DNA of 64,000 bases from Casuarina equisetifolia (GCA_028551475.1 CM052359.1:26475583-26539582); one strand, 5' to 3'; counted from the stretch's first letter, positions 1-14,300 are shown. Notes: generated from the sequence alone by a model not told the origin. Translations and numbers: made by a program.

Positions 1-429
1 GAAATGAATAGAATAAGGGAAGAAGAAAAAATGATTCAGTTCCATTTTTCTCCGTTTTCCAAACAAACGAACGAAACGTAAAACCCCAACCTCAAAGTCT
101 GACACATTCCCAACTCAAATTGCTCAAAAACAATGACGTTGAGCTACATGACAACATATTGATCCGGAAAGTAACGCATAACAGAAGAGAACAGTTGACA
201 TAAACGAGTCAACGTCTCACTCGGTTTACAACTCAAAGAAGTCCGAAAAACAGGAAAAACAATCGAAATTCCAAATCCTTTTTCAAACTCAGTCAAAAAA
301 AACTACAAAAAAACTTGACCGTTCGAAGTAATAGTAGAGGAACGAAAACGAGAAACGGAAACCACAGCGTTCAGAGTCAGAGAAAGAAAATGAGAAAGTA
401 CTAACCGGAATCCGATCGTTCCAGAAACC

Positions 430-469
<40 letters not shown>

Positions 470-3400
470 CTGAAGGGCGGAAATGTAATGGAATTAAAAA
501 GAGAAGAAAAAGGAATTTTGCGTGGAAGCTCCGCTTTGGTGTGAACGACAAATTCCACATTCTATCTCGGAATTCTAAAGAGATAAATTACCTTTATATC
601 GTAATTAAAATCCCTTTCTTCTTAACTTTTGGTTGGACAGAGACAGAGAGACTGGCTGCGTTTGGCGGTCTGAAGAAAAAGCAAGTCTGGTGACCGGTAC
701 CTGTTGGCGACGTTAGTTGTACCGGCCGTTTCAACCGACACCGAGACCACCCCCACTCGGGTTCATCGGGTCGGAATTGCTCCGGTTGGCGACTTTGCCA
801 TAAACGTCGGTTGTTGGTTTCTACGCCATCCACGTCAGGTCAGCTTGTCTACATCACCAGAACGTGGAGCGCAGCATGCTCACAGCTATAGAAGGAAGCA
901 CGTGTAACGGAGAAGAAACTTCCCAACTAATTTGTGAAAAATAGAATATTATATCTATATATTATTGTTCTGGCATCCTCAATGTTTAAGGCAGCCATGT
1001 TTTTATACGAAACTTCTTGGTGATTTCTTAGAACGCGTTATCAAGAAGACTTGTGCTGTCGAGCTAAAGTTTAGTGGGATGGATTTTTTTAAAAAATATT
1101 CTAACGTACGCACTCAACTCATGTGTGTAAAACTTTGAATTTTTACTTGTCCAAATAACAAAAATTAAGGTGTTACATTTAAAAAGTTTTATTTAAGCAA
1201 TAAGCTAAAATTGGTGACTTTCTGTAAATTTCCCTTTTTATATGGGATGGATGAGCATACATGGTAATGATTCCTGGCAGGATTGTGCCCCGTGCTTTAA
1301 ACCTTTTACCTTTCTGCGAATTTCTTTTATCCTGCCCTAGTTAAACGAGTAAAGTAAGAGAGCTTTTGGCATAGTAATGCTGACCAGCTTTGTTGCTCCA
1401 AAGACATCCTTTTTACTACCATCTAATTATTGCTTGTCTAAGGAGATTATTTTATCTTATTTTATCTTCCCTAGTTTAACCAATGATGCTCCCGTTTTTC
1501 CCCCCAAATTTTTGATGATGCTGAAGGCCCAATAATTATTATGGGATTTTTTTTCAGTCTTAAAGGTCATTACAAAAAAAAAAAAGCAAAAAATACATTG
1601 GTGCAAACCATTCGAGTTATTCATTAAATATTAGGTTTAACTCACTAAGACAGGACTCAAATTTTGTTCAATTATTAGATGCGTAACATATATACACAAA
1701 ATCAAACTCAATTATTGTATACTTTCAAACCCTCAAAAGTTCATTTTGGTTCGATATAGAGTTTAGAACCAAATTAATATAAGCTCAAATTTATTTTTTT
1801 ATGTTTATTTTAGTCATACATAAAATATAGTCATGAACTATATATATAAAATTTATATGAAGAAAGAAATAAGCGTTCAACTTTTTTATACTTTTCTTAA
1901 ATTCAAATTAAAGTGAATCTTAGTTCAAATGTAAGAGAAGCTTGAACTCGTGTATTTATTGTATCAAACTGAAGTTGCACAATTAAAGATTGGCTTGACA
2001 TGGTTTCATGATCACTTTAGGGTTTACCCTTGGATTAGAGAAATGAGTGCAACAATAAGCAATCAACGAGGAGCAAGCGAAAAGGTCCCAAAGCCATCTT
2101 TCGTGTTTCCCTAATGAGAAAGGCCTTTCCATTTCTACAGACTCATCCACAACGTGTATCCCAAAAGTCATTTCATGATTACAAGCCTTTTTCCTTTCTC
2201 TTTTACCAGCGTTCCGAAACTTTTGGTGATGACTATTACAAGCCTAGGCATGATTGCTACTAATACGAGGACCAAGGAATAGAAAAGGATTTTCCCCGGA
2301 ATGTTAGAAAAGATTTTAGTTTATAAATGAGTAAACATAGGCCTTGAATTCTTCAAAAGCGAAGCTGTGACTTCAAAGTTAAGAAAAAAAAAGAAAGAAA
2401 GAAAGAAAGAAATCAGAGGCCCGAAAGGTTATAGCATGCTTTTGTCTTCCTATTATTTATTTCTCTGAGAATATTTTGTCATCCTCTTTTACAAGGGATG
2501 TGGAAGTGGCTTTATTATGGGATTGAGTATCTCAAGTTTTGACTTTGCTTCAAAACGTTTGGAGGTAGCTTTGGTCCATATTCCATTATATACTTCTGCT
2601 GACGCAAATGAGATGACTAAATTTATTGTGCTGAAACAAGTCGGAAAAGCAACACTTCCTTTCGGTTCCTTATCTTCGCATTTCTTGTGCCGTAAGAAAC
2701 TTAAGGCATTGGCCCATTTTTTTGCTTTATAAAGCCTTTCTACTTTTCCTAGAATGGTCACCAAATTGAACCGGGTTCCTTCGCGACGAATCAAATGGGT
2801 TGAAAGGTTTTGGTCATACAGATAAAAAAGCCGTAGATGCCCCATCTTGGCTTCGGTTATAAGTAAGTTAAAGGTTTACAACTCCAGTTTTGCGAGCCCT
2901 ATGTAAAATGTAGCAAACAGAAAACAGATCAAAAAGGATTTATGGCATTTGATATGGGGAGGTCCTAAGCTCAAGAAACTCCCCACCTAGTATCTTTATG
3001 CCAATAGTATTGCTATTTTGCAGATGGTAGAATGCACTTGTAACTATGGAGAATTTGAATGACCGCGGTAGTGGGTTTGTGCCAGAACTAGGTTAACTTT
3101 CTATGAGGCCCTCTCCATTTCGATCTTCTCGTTAAGAGTAATATGATGCTTTGACGACCTTGTGCATCCTATGCGATGCCACTTGCAACCATTCAAAACT
3201 TATTTTCGGACATATGTGGGAAATGTCAATTAGCAGGCCAAACTAGAGGATGTAGAAAAGGATTTGTAACATTGTGAGGAAGCAGCTGGGTCTACCAGAT
3301 GATGCTGCAATCCCTGCATAACCGAAACTTGTCAACAGTCGGAGTCGACTCACTCCACGCGGTTTCAGCAATTACCTTCTCACAGATTGCTCATTGGTTT

Positions 3401-3977
3401 TCAAAATCTCCAAGAGTTATGAAGCATAATGTTCTCAATCACCTCTTCTTATTCGTTTCTATTCAGAGAGTGCTGAAAGAGGAATAACATGCGCCAATAG
3501 AAACTATATTACATGGGATAAGCAAATTTAATAGACATCATACAAGGGGAAGAACTACTTATATGCAAAAGTTCTGTTGAAAAACATAAGCCAAAGATAC
3601 AAGAGAAAAGCAAACAGGAAATCATCGAAATAAGTGGCCAGTTTAAAATTCTCATTCAAAACTTTGCATATCGAACATCAAGGGTTTGAAAACTGGCTTA
3701 GTATTTCACCATGTCCAAGCTTGCCCTTGTTTCACCACATGACAAAAAATAAAAACAGTACACCACACATTTAAACCTTACACAACAAAAGGTGCATTTC
3801 TGATCAATAGATTTCTGTAATAGGAAGAGCATTAACGAAATTAAAAAGAAAAAAGGATGCCATACAAACGCAAATCAAAATATTGCTTACATCTCAACAT
3901 TCTATGATCAGAGTAGATATTTACTTCTATATACAGAGTATTTTACACAGTTTATATTTTGATTCAAAAGTCACCAA
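1..3977. other. Left-hand spacer, no supported gene
   Basis: About 4 kb of mostly AT-rich DNA. The first 900 bases are less AT-rich and carry a (GA)n tract at about 432-467. This could be the promoter or CT-rich leader of a minus-strand gene lying to the left of the window, but no coding exon is visible. The open frames here are short, have no recognisable motifs and do not join through plausible splice sites. A 118-codon minus-strand frame at 2489-2845 shows no familiar domain and I do not call it a gene. The last few hundred bases before 3978 should include the 3' UTR of the minus-strand CAND2-like gene. Confidence 0.6.
432..467. repeat. (GA)n dinucleotide microsatellite
   Basis: An uninterrupted AG/GA tract of roughly 17 units. 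GA/CT tracts are common in plant promoters and 5' UTRs. On the minus strand it would read CT, as expected for the leader of a gene starting near here and running left out of the window; that last point is inference. Confidence 0.9.
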
Positions 3978-3996
3978 TCACTCCCAATCAGCATCA

Positions 3997-4028
<32 letters not shown>

Positions 4029-6823
4029 TACATTCTCTAAATTCAAATCCTCCTCCTTTGTACATCAAGAACACCATCAATTAGAACCAGTTCAATGTTA
4101 TAACTTAGTGATAATTACAGTTTTTTAGTTAGAAATTTGATGTCAACCAGAACATATGATATTTACACAAAACACACACAAAAAAAAAAAAAGAGAGAGA
4201 GACTGCAAGAATGAATGATGATTATCACCTGGAAAAAGTCGGCCAGAAATGTTACATAGATTAGAGGGAGATAGAAGGCATGGTAACAGACAATGGTGGC
4301 ACCATACAACCTGTGACAGAAAATTTAATAAAAAGAAATATAAAAATGACTCTGGATTTCGTATTTAATTTAATAATTTGTTTTGAAGAGATCGAGTTAA
4401 AATTACCAGAAACCAAAACCAGCTCCACTTCCAGTAAGTGCACAAGCAAACAGTGAAAGAGCATTCAATGAGAACATAACAACAACATAGTTGTAGAATG
4501 CAGGTCTTGCTGCAGAGCATTGCACACAAAAAAAGGCAGGGAGATTAAACAGCCACGAAATTGGTATGAGACAACTTTAAGAATTTGCATAGACCAGAAA
4601 AAATTACCAGGTAATCTTTCTCTCCATTTGGAATGGTACATAAACAGTATGAAACCATAGACTGCAGTCAGCACCAGCCTATGAACAACCCACAAATTCC
4701 ACTTCGTCTGATGTGTATGATCATTGCTATCAATGAATAAGGGAATCCCAAATCCGAATAGATAGATTGCCTGGAAGAGGTTCCATGGGTGGGGAAATAT
4801 CCATTACAAAATACGATAATTTGTGATTGAGAACAAGTACCAATTGGTTTAGAAAACAAAAATCAAAAAGAAATTCAACAATAATCCACACCCAAGTACT
4901 AGCATACGTGCAAGCTCTTGTATTAGTGCCGCGCACAATCAATTCAATATGGCATAGGAGTTTGTTTATTAGTCTACAATCTAACACCAAAGATATGTGG
5001 AGTAAAACCCAGATGAGAAGAAACAAATCGTACTTTGTCCCCCATAAAATGCTTCGATTCTTATGATCTTGGAAAAGTTGACACTCTTTGTAAGCGAAAT
5101 TTTTATTCACAGAAAGTAAGAATACCTTTAGTAGGAAATCCATACCAACGATAAGCCCTGAGACAACGAATGTCCGTGTCAAAGCTTCCAACCCACTCAC
5201 GTGATTCCCTTGGAATAGAAAGGCCACCAAGCTTACTTCTAAGAATAGCATTCCAGATGTTGTGAGCAAAGATAAGATATTCCAGGCCAATTCTTTTCCA
5301 GCAGTGCACTCCCATACCTGTCTCAATAAAAAGGATCCAGTCCTTGGTAAAAGATCTTGGAAATTTCAAGCAGATAGAAATGCAGATGTGAACAACATTT
5401 TTGTCATCATCCTAACAGCACGTGTTATATCAAATGTCGTAACTTTCATTGCTGGCAGATAACTTAATTTATAGCACGTCAAAAGAAATTTAGGAATTTG
5501 GACAGTGGCTTGGCATATTTAACAAAGAACTTTGGCTTCAATTCGAAATTCCACAACATCCATGGTATAATAACACAGCGACACAAGCTCACCTTCCATA
5601 CTTTCACCAATACATGCAAAGTAGACAAGAACATGAACGTAAACCAAGTCTACAGGTGTTCGACCAGAGTGTGGAAGATAGATATAGAGTTACAGAAACA
5701 ACCAAGATTCAAGAGCATCATCACCATGTGCCCAATTGGACACTTAGAAGGATGGTCCTTAACTGAAAATTGTTTCTTTTTCTATGTTTCTCTTCCCAAC
5801 TTACTTTCATCAATATACAATAATCCCTTTCTTAAAATTTTTGTTTCTAATATGCATATCCAACTTCTTTCTATCTCTTACATTTGTTGCACCCCCAAAG
5901 CCAAACAAGACAACAAACAATTGACGTTTCATACTCCACAGAACATCTTCTATTCTTCCAATGAACAATTAGCTCCCACCAACAAAGTAACTGACATTTA
6001 GATATGAACTCTGCAAGTGGATCAGATCTTAAGCTCTATTTGCCACCAAATTTCTCCATTTACCATCTTGAACTCTGATGGAATGGAAATAATTTCCGCA
6101 GTAAAATTGCATACGGTGGGATCAATTTGTTCACATTCCCAATTGTTCACACGGAAAACTTAATGTTAAACTCAGACACAAATTTCGATACTCCGATTTT
6201 GATATGCCAAATACAGCCACTAATCAGGAGTCCAGAAGCCAATTAAAAATCCCAAATACAGGCACTACTAACGAGATCCTACCAAAACCAACAAAAGTCA
6301 TTTTTCAAATCCAAGAACGAATGCGGGAATTCTATTCCCATGTAGAAAAGACCATGGTTTAGCTACAAAAAACTAAATATGACAATGTAAAGGAAACCCC
6401 AACTGAAACCCAGAAAACTCAAAACACTAAAGTCAACCACCAAATAACACCAGTCACTAAGCTGAAACATCCCCAAAAAAGAAATAGAACCATCATAAAT
6501 TCATTCCATAGCTCTAAAATTGCAAGACACAAAACCTGAAGGCAGCACCAAATCAGGTTGAGCAAGCTAACAAGCCACAGGCACGCATAGTACGCAATTA
6601 TGACGTAAGACCGTCCATGCGATAACTTGATGAAGCTCTTCTTGGCCTGGAAGGACAGATAGAGAATGAAGAGAATGGAAGGAACAACGAGCGCCACATT
6701 GTGCCAGAAGCCGTGGCACTCGAAGAGCCAATCGTAGAATCTTGGACCCGAAGAAAGCGAGGGGGTTGCTATGGTCGAGTTTGAGAGCGAAGAGACTGTA
6801 AGCGATTCTTGCAGAGCTCGCAT
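3978..6823 (-). CDS. CAND2: Seven-transmembrane TPRA1 / CAND2-CAND8-like protein
   Basis: Six exons: 6823-6536, 5317-5126, 4770-4608, 4509-4407, 4310-4229, 4055-3978. Together they make 906 bases, 301 residues. The protein is hydrophobic throughout with several membrane segments. Family landmarks are ECHGFWHNVALVVPS near the N-terminus, the AKKSFIKLSHGRSY loop, WNILSLLTTSGMLFLEVS, the YHSKWRERLP loop, and the C-terminus NVYYSEMKDAGFFDADWE. This is the plant branch of TPRA1 (transmembrane protein adipocyte-associated 1). In Arabidopsis its members CAND2 and CAND8 are candidate G-protein-coupled receptors, and CAND2 has been proposed as a phytomelatonin receptor, which is disputed. I chose the ATG giving MRALQESL. 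An in-frame ATG 19 codons upstream (6880) would add a hydrophobic stretch and looks less likely. It is head-to-head with the SCD2-like gene. Family assignment is firm; receptor function is not shown by sequence. Confidence 0.93.
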
Positions 6824-8331
6824 ATCTGGGAAAACGAAGAAGACGAATTTCGCAATCCCTAGCCCCAAGGTTCCGTGCAAAGGGGAAAAACCTGTTAGAA
6901 ATGCAGAGATTTGTGAACAAAGAAAGAACCTGGTTTACGTCCAATTAGCCCCCAATTATTAGAAGCTGTGGGTTTTGTAGACACGTTCCCCACGTGACAG
7001 ATTGTGGTTCAGACTGCCGTGCTGCCATGGGGAGTAGAACTTTCGGTTGTAGAATTGTAGGTCAGAAGCTTTCCAAGAGTTTGGTAACAGAACTGTTTGG
7101 CTCTAAATCTTCATTTCTGAATTTCTTGGCAAACCTTGGTTAGCAAGAAAATATAACCACCACAGAAACCCAATAAGTAAAAAGCCCAATAATTAAAGAC
7201 TCGAGAAAGGAAGAGATGAATTTTCCAAGATATTTTTTAAATCTTTTTCTATATCATTTTTTCATAATTATAAAAAAATAATTATTAAGTTTATAAATGA
7301 TGAGATCTTAAAATGGATCCTTTTATTAATATGATATCAGAATTAGGAAATGGATTATCATTTTACTATTTCATAAAACACTAAGCATACTTACTCACAA
7401 AAAACAATACACATATACACATAAAAAAATAATTGTTATTGTTTACGAGAGTAGAGATAAAGAGTAATCATCATTTTGTCACCTTCTTCTTTTAATTTTT
7501 ACCGTGAATTTTTGATATCTCATCAAGTCAATATTTAAAAAAATGAAATGTAAGATTTAGTTGTAATTTACAACTCAAGAAATGACTAATAATGGTTTGT
7601 GTTTTGAACATGTTTTGCATATTTTATAAAATCCATTTTTTTTTCCATAATTGATACTTTGATCTTATAAATGAGCATTTTCTGAAGTCGTATTTTCTAA
7701 TAAATTTCAATTATTAAATTATTATTTTACCAGTAATTGTCGTGTCAATTTGTATGTAAGGAAAAGTATTGAAAATATAGATATTACATATTAATAGTTA
7801 AAAAATAGGTTATTAAACAAATAAATGATGAAGTTTCCATAAAACTTAGAGATGAGTTTTTACGCTAATAAATTAAAATTGAGTGGGCTCAAACGGTCTA
7901 AGAATAGTTAATCTAACGATCCAATCTGTATTTGGTTACTTCAGTGGTTGCACTAACTGACCGTTGCCTTTTCAAACCAAACGTGGCACCGTTTGCGCCA
8001 AAGCCTCCACTTTCTCCTCCAGCTCTCTGCCTTTTGCACCGAGATCCATCGTTTCCAGCTTCAACAATGGGACGCCAAAAACATACGAAGTAAAAGCGTT
8101 TTGGAGAGCCTCCACAAAGGTTTCAGACATTTTTCTCCATGGAAGATCAATCATCTTATGGTTTTCCTCATGCTTTTTCCATCGGGGTTTCTCTTTCTTA
8201 CTAGCAAATCAATAACATGTGTTGGAGCTAAATTTTCTCGGCGGTTTTAAATTTAATGCTTCTCATCAGAATCTCATTCTTGTTTTTCTATTTGGATTTT
8301 CTTCTGTAAAAGCCGTCAAACTGCAGTAACT
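6824..8331. promoter_or_regulatory. Shared divergent promoter region (CAND2-like / SCD2-like)
   Basis: About 1.5 kb separates the two start codons, and the genes run away from each other, so both promoters and 5' leaders must lie here. The centre (about 7200-7900) is very AT-rich. The stretch from about 7940 to 8331 is less AT-rich and pyrimidine-rich, as expected for the SCD2-like 5' leader. Two short upstream ATG frames occur there: one of 8 codons near 8067 (ATGGGACGCC) and one of 20 codons near 8140 (ATGGAAGATC). An AG acceptor-like site (AAACTGCAG) lies just before the SCD2-like ATG, so a leader intron removing these ATGs is possible. Confidence 0.5.
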
Positions 8332-11300
8332 ATGGACCGAGTGAGACCTGTGTATGTTCGGCAGAAGAGCGCAGCGGGGACACAAGCGGCACCATCGTCC
8401 CCGTTGATGTCGCCAATGCACCGCCACTCACGGTCGGGGTCCATTGGGATAGCCAATATGAAGAAACAGAAAGCTGCGGCGCAGAGGCTGGCACAGGTGA
8501 TGGCATACCAACAAGCTGATGAGGGAGACGAGGAGGGTGAGCTTTTGGACGATTATAAATCTGGCGGTGGCATGGGAAGCATAGGGCTTGCTGGTGGACG
8601 GTCAATGAGATCTCGCTCACCTATGGTAACTGGCCAAATAACTACGCCTGAAATTGTTCCTGTCGAGAAGCATGGATGATGATTGCTACGGTAGAATTAA
8701 TTGTGGGAATTCTGAAGATCAACCATATGCATAGAAAAGAAAGCGGGAAAATAAAAGCTAACTCGTTACTCCATACCTTTTTCCTTGAGCATTCTATTTG
8801 TATGTTACTGATCGACGTTGTACCTTTCTTAAGTTGTTTTTCATTCTTAAGGTGCATCTCATCATCAGAATCGGATATGAAAGCATATTATGATCAGTCG
8901 AGGACTGATAGGATGAAAAGCTTTGCATGTTGGGAGTACAATGCGCATTTGAATCATTCTTGTCTATCATGCTATGAAATGTTTCTTAAATGGTTAAGAA
9001 CAGTGCAGTTGGCATGTGCAGATGTGGCCGTGTTTGATGATAGTATCTGGGAAAGCAATTGTAAACAAATTGACATTGCAACATTGATATTATGACCTCT
9101 TAACTGACTTCAATGTTGTCTTCATCAGTCTACTCGAACAAATCAAGAACAACCTCCATCCGCCCGTTCTTCATCAGCCGGCCGATCATCTCTATCAGCA
9201 AGCCCTGTTGAACAATCATCCTCAGCCAGGTCAACATCAGCTAGTCGGGCTTCTCAGTCGACTAACTCTGTGGAAGTACCTCTACCTGCTCGTTCTCCAA
9301 AAACTATCCGATCTTCTCCGCCAATCAATTCCATTGAACAACCTTCATCAGCCCGGTCTACTGCAGCTGCCCGTCCGCATTTAGGAGTCAAGGTAGTTCC
9401 CATGGTACCAGCTAGTGTGCCAATATCACTAAGGCCATCAGCTTCTGTAATATCATCAGAAGTTCCCACCGATAACAGGAGAGATAAAAGGTATCTTAAG
9501 GCTGTACACTTGTCTAGCTTTATTATGAAGAATCATATTCTTGTCATATCTTCTTCTTTATCTGAATAGCTTATTGAGTGTTGTTTTCTCTTCACGTATT
9601 CATTATGGTTTTTGCCCATTCATTTGGCCTACGAAGTTTGAATAGACCAAATTCTATGAGCAAATATTACTTCCCTCTGGAAAGTATTTTTACAACAGAA
9701 CTAAGCAGTCCGTGTCTTCATTACAGTTGCTTGCCTATAATTTGTAGGGTTTGTCTATTTTACTAACTTAATACTTCTTTCATGAAGTACCTTCAATCCA
9801 TTACTTCCTTACATTCTGACATAGAGGCACTTAAAAATACACCAATTTTGTCAATTTTTTTTCACGGTTACTTTTAATCCAATTATCTGTAACATGGATA
9901 ATAAGCAGGCTGTCAATGGATCTGGGGAGTTTGTACCTAAGAGAAACTGGTAGTCAGTGTTCTTCTGCTCTGCAAGATGAGGTATCGCTAATTTTCAAGA
10001 AGATATCATTTCTATTTGTAAGCTCTATGGTTAATAATTGAATTGCATTTGAATGCCTGGAAGTTCCTAATACACTTCTTTGTCTACTTTACTTTGGTAA
10101 CTAGGATAATTCAAAACACTTTGTGTTTATTGGGAATCTACTTATGAGGCATGAATTTCATCGTAGGTTGACATGCTGCAGGAAGAAAATGAAAGTTTAC
10201 TCGAGAAGGTGATGCCAACATTATTTAGCACTTCATTTTTTCTCGTATAGGATAAATTTTTGACACTGGCTCTTAGTAACAGTGCTCTTTTTAAAAAGAG
10301 TCATACTTTAGTGGTGCAACCCAAGCCAGTTTTCTCCAGCTTCTGAAGCACTGATTTATGTTTGAGAGTGCTGCAATAGTAATGTCCACACAATCAATAT
10401 GGTCAAATTTCTTTTGGTACCCTTTTCTGACATGTGCCTCCCCAGCTTCGACTTGCAGAGGACAGGATTGAGGAAGCAGAAGCAAGAGCTCGGCAGCTTG
10501 AGAAGCAGGTAACCGTTTACAGTTAAAATGGCAACCATTTATATTATTGGTCTTCACAACTATATAGTGTGACAAATATTCCACACTTTTTCTTTGTTAA
10601 ACAGGGAAAACTATGTTTAATTTTTTATGGTAATTATTGTAAATATTTTTTATGGAATATGCATGACTTTCAGTTTCACTTGCATGAGCATTGTTGTTGA
10701 TGTGCTGGCGTATGTAGATGAATAAGAGATATAGATCTGTGATGGACTAAGCTTTGCCATCTGTTGGAAAATTTTGAAAGGAAATTTATGTCCGTATTAT
10801 TGCTTATGGATGAAGCTTGGATGTCCCCAGCATCTTTCTTGTTTTACTCTTCCATGTCTTGTGTTCCAGTTTGGTGCATTGTATTTTGTTTGTGATAAAG
10901 ATTCTCGTATTGATGGGTTATGTCTCCTTCTCTTAACTGCTTTTATGTTTTTTTTTCTTCAGATTGCAACAATTGGAGAAGGTGTAACTTTAGAGGCCCG
11001 GCTTTTGAGCAGGCAAGCCTAAAAGTTCATTCATATCTGTAATATTTGTTTTCCTCTTCTTTTTTTTCTGTAATTTAATTTTTCTTTTTCTGTGTTCCTC
11101 AGAAAGGAGGCCGCTCTGCAGGAAAGGGAGGTTTGTAGTGCTAAGGACATTGCTATTTCCATGCCACAACTCAAGTGTATATCGGTCATATAATTTACTT
11201 AACATTCTAGTTACAAACAAATATCACTAACATGTTTTAGCAGTATATATACTAATCTAATGTGCATTAAACTCTATATGTTTTAATTAATTTCTCACCA

Positions 11301-14300
11301 GAGTCAACACACGATCAATTCATAGGATACATGCATTCTTTCATGCTATCAGTCTTTTTACATGCCCGCACAAAGTGACCGGTTCATGTAAATTTGGAGC
11401 AATCCTAAGTTCCCAACTGAAAACTTTACGGTTGTTAATATATTGGTTGTAAAAGCTACCCGTGATTCTAAATTGGGAAAATAGGTATTCTTTCTCTTCC
11501 TTTCTCTGTCTTTGTCTGAGGTAGTTAGCTGTGAAGGTTGAGCTTTTTTTCTAAATAATACCAAAACTCCAAGATGTAATTGCTTGATAGTGTCCATTTT
11601 ATGTCACTCCTAAAAAGCTTTAGGATTAAGGGAAAAAAAACATAAAGAGAAGTCATTCTTTTTCACTTATGTCTGGATTTATATAGATCTTAAAGCAGGT
11701 AACGGAAAGCTAAAATTTCAACAGGTCAGGAATCCCAATAATTTTCCTGAGACATGCCATTTGTGCACTTATTTAATAAAGGCAAGGGTCAATTATATTC
11801 TTTGTTTAACCTGATATGAAAACAACAATTATGTGAGACAAGTGCATCCCATGCATTCCGCTCTCACAAGCTCCTTATATCTTTGAAGAATGCAACCTAT
11901 TAAGAACCGAACAGACTGTAGGAACTCTTATTTGGTAGACTGGTTCTTAGTAATGAATCAAATTATCGTAATAACTCGTGGGTAATGCGTGTTTCCATGA
12001 AAGGGCAAAATGCTATGGTCCATATTATTCCTTAAATGTTTTAAAGTTTAACAGTCTACAAATTAGATTGTATATGAACAAAGTTGTCCTTGTAGGCTGC
12101 TCTGAGAGTTGCTGCACAAACTCACAGTGGTAGCAATGAGATTGTTGCCCTTCGGATGGAAGCTGAGGTATCCAGAACTTCTAGCTCGTATGTTTATCCT
12201 TTTCTTTTTCTTTTTTCCTCCCATTCTTTTGTGGAGAATCGCAATGTCCGGTGCAGTTTAAATTTACACTTACACTAGAACTTTGACTTAGAATGCAAAG
12301 GAAGAGGCAATATCAGCTTTAGAGCGGCTGCATGAAGCTGAGTGTGAACAAAAATCACTTCGGGTTATGGTTAAGAGAATGACACTGACCCAGGAAGAGA
12401 TGGTCCGCATTTTTTTACCTGATTTTGCCACTTTTTGTTTCTTAATGCATGATCTTATAGTAACATGATCTAGTTTTTATGTCAGGAAGAAGTCATTCTG
12501 AAGAGGTGTTGGATTGCTCGGTATTGGGGTTTGTGTGTTCAACATGGTAAACTCATTAGGTGTAACTCTTTTTATATCAATAATTTCTCCATTTCAATGT
12601 GTTTGCCTAAATAGCAGCTTCTTTTTGTTAGTCATACATTAAGACTGCAATATTTTTCCTCTTCTAGGCATAACTTAAACCTGCAACTTACACTAACTCC
12701 CCAGTTGTTTACTACCTTTGCCAAGACAAATGAACATCTACACTACATGGCCAGTTTTGATGATTGGTAGTTCAGGACCCAATGAATTTCTTTGAAATAA
12801 TATCTCCACATCTAGTTTCATAGATTGCATAAAGAGGGCCAAAAAAACAGGGGTAGAAGTAGATAGAAGGATATAAAATAAAGATACTACAAAGAGTCTG
12901 ATTTTGTACAAAAATATGGTGAGGAAAAATATAGGAGACTGATCCTGATTAGTTGGTAGGATCTAAAATGGAACTTAATTCAATTAGAACTAAGGCTTCA
13001 TTAACTTCAGTTGCAAAGATATCTTAGATTAGAAGTTTAAGTGCGTTGAGTAGCAATCTTGCCAGCTTGATATCATCCTAGAATTATACAGTCTCCGGAA
13101 TAGCTGTGACCAAGTATAAACTACTGCTGAAAACTTGTCTCAATATCTAGATTATACATGGTATCCTGAATAGCTGTGACCATCTATAAACCAATGCTGA
13201 AAACTTGTGTTAATATCTCTACATCTCTAACCTGTCATCTTAGGAAGAGTAACGTAAAGGCATGAGGTGACACATTAAATGGATTAGTACCTATATGCTA
13301 CTAACAAAGATGTCGTCAGCCTGCTATTTAGGTTGAACCATTGTCTAGAATGGGACAAACCATATCACCTGGCAGATACTTAGTGATCCTATGCCTTTAT
13401 AATCGTTCAAAGTGCAGTTTGTGTACTCTCTTTGTGTGTGCTATCTTGGTGGCCTTCTAACTCCTGATGAACTAGAACACATTTCATAAGAACGTTTTAG
13501 ATGATTAATGGGCATGTTAAAATTTGGACAGATATCCATGCAGAGATTTCTCAAGCAAGATATGAATACTGGTCATCTTTTGCCTCTCTTCCTGCGGATG
13601 TTGTTTTAGCTGCTGGACAGAAAGCTAAGGAAGAGTTCAGTAAGAATGTTCTATGAACTTTTTCCAGTAGTATTTTTTTTTTTTTTTTGTTTCCAAGTCA
13701 AGGATGATAACAGGTTTTCACTTTAGCCTTTGAATTTTTGTACCCATCTCATGCCTTAGTTTTAACTCTCTTTTTTTTCTTTTTTCTTTTTTTCAATTTT
13801 TTTCGCATGCTGATCAGTAAATGACAATATAGAAGGAGGGGAAAATGTTTCACATGATCCAAATGGACCTTCTGAAGAGGGAAATATCGAAAACATGCTT
13901 TTAGTTGAGAAAGGTCTGCGGGAACTGGCTTCACTAAAGGTTTCTGGCCATACTTTATTCTTACCAGTTTGGCAAACACATCTGTTAATGAATATCATCT
14001 GTCTCCTACAAATAATTGCAACAGATAAGTGCACCTATGCATCCATGGTTCTTTGAATCTGCCTTTAATATTTCTGCTACATGGGCCTATCTGAAGTATA
14101 TGTCCTAATAATTGCTAGTTAAGTTCATACCGCTCCACTGCTGTTAATTACAATGCCTTTTCGCTTGACAGTTAGATGAGTTGAATGTGTTCTGTTAAAC
14201 AGTATCACACCCCCAAAGTGAAATGAATCCAATCTTTCTGAAGCTCATACTATATATCCTCCAATCATTTTTGAGTGCTGATACTCAAAGAGTTGTTCAT

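Noticed and set aside
4730..5326. 198-codon minus-strand open frame
   Set aside because: Only the first third (192 bases, exon 2) is real CAND2-like coding sequence. The rest reads on into the intron; the family sequence resumes at the 4770 acceptor, and the apparent start is not an ATG.
5498..6001. 167-codon plus-strand open frame
   Set aside because: It lies antisense within intron 1 of the CAND2-like gene, begins at TTG, and shows no known motif.
8676..9095. 139-codon plus-strand frame next to SCD2-like exon 1
   Set aside because: It falls in intron 1 of the SCD2-like gene. The RSPM/STRTNQ junction across the intron matches the family better.
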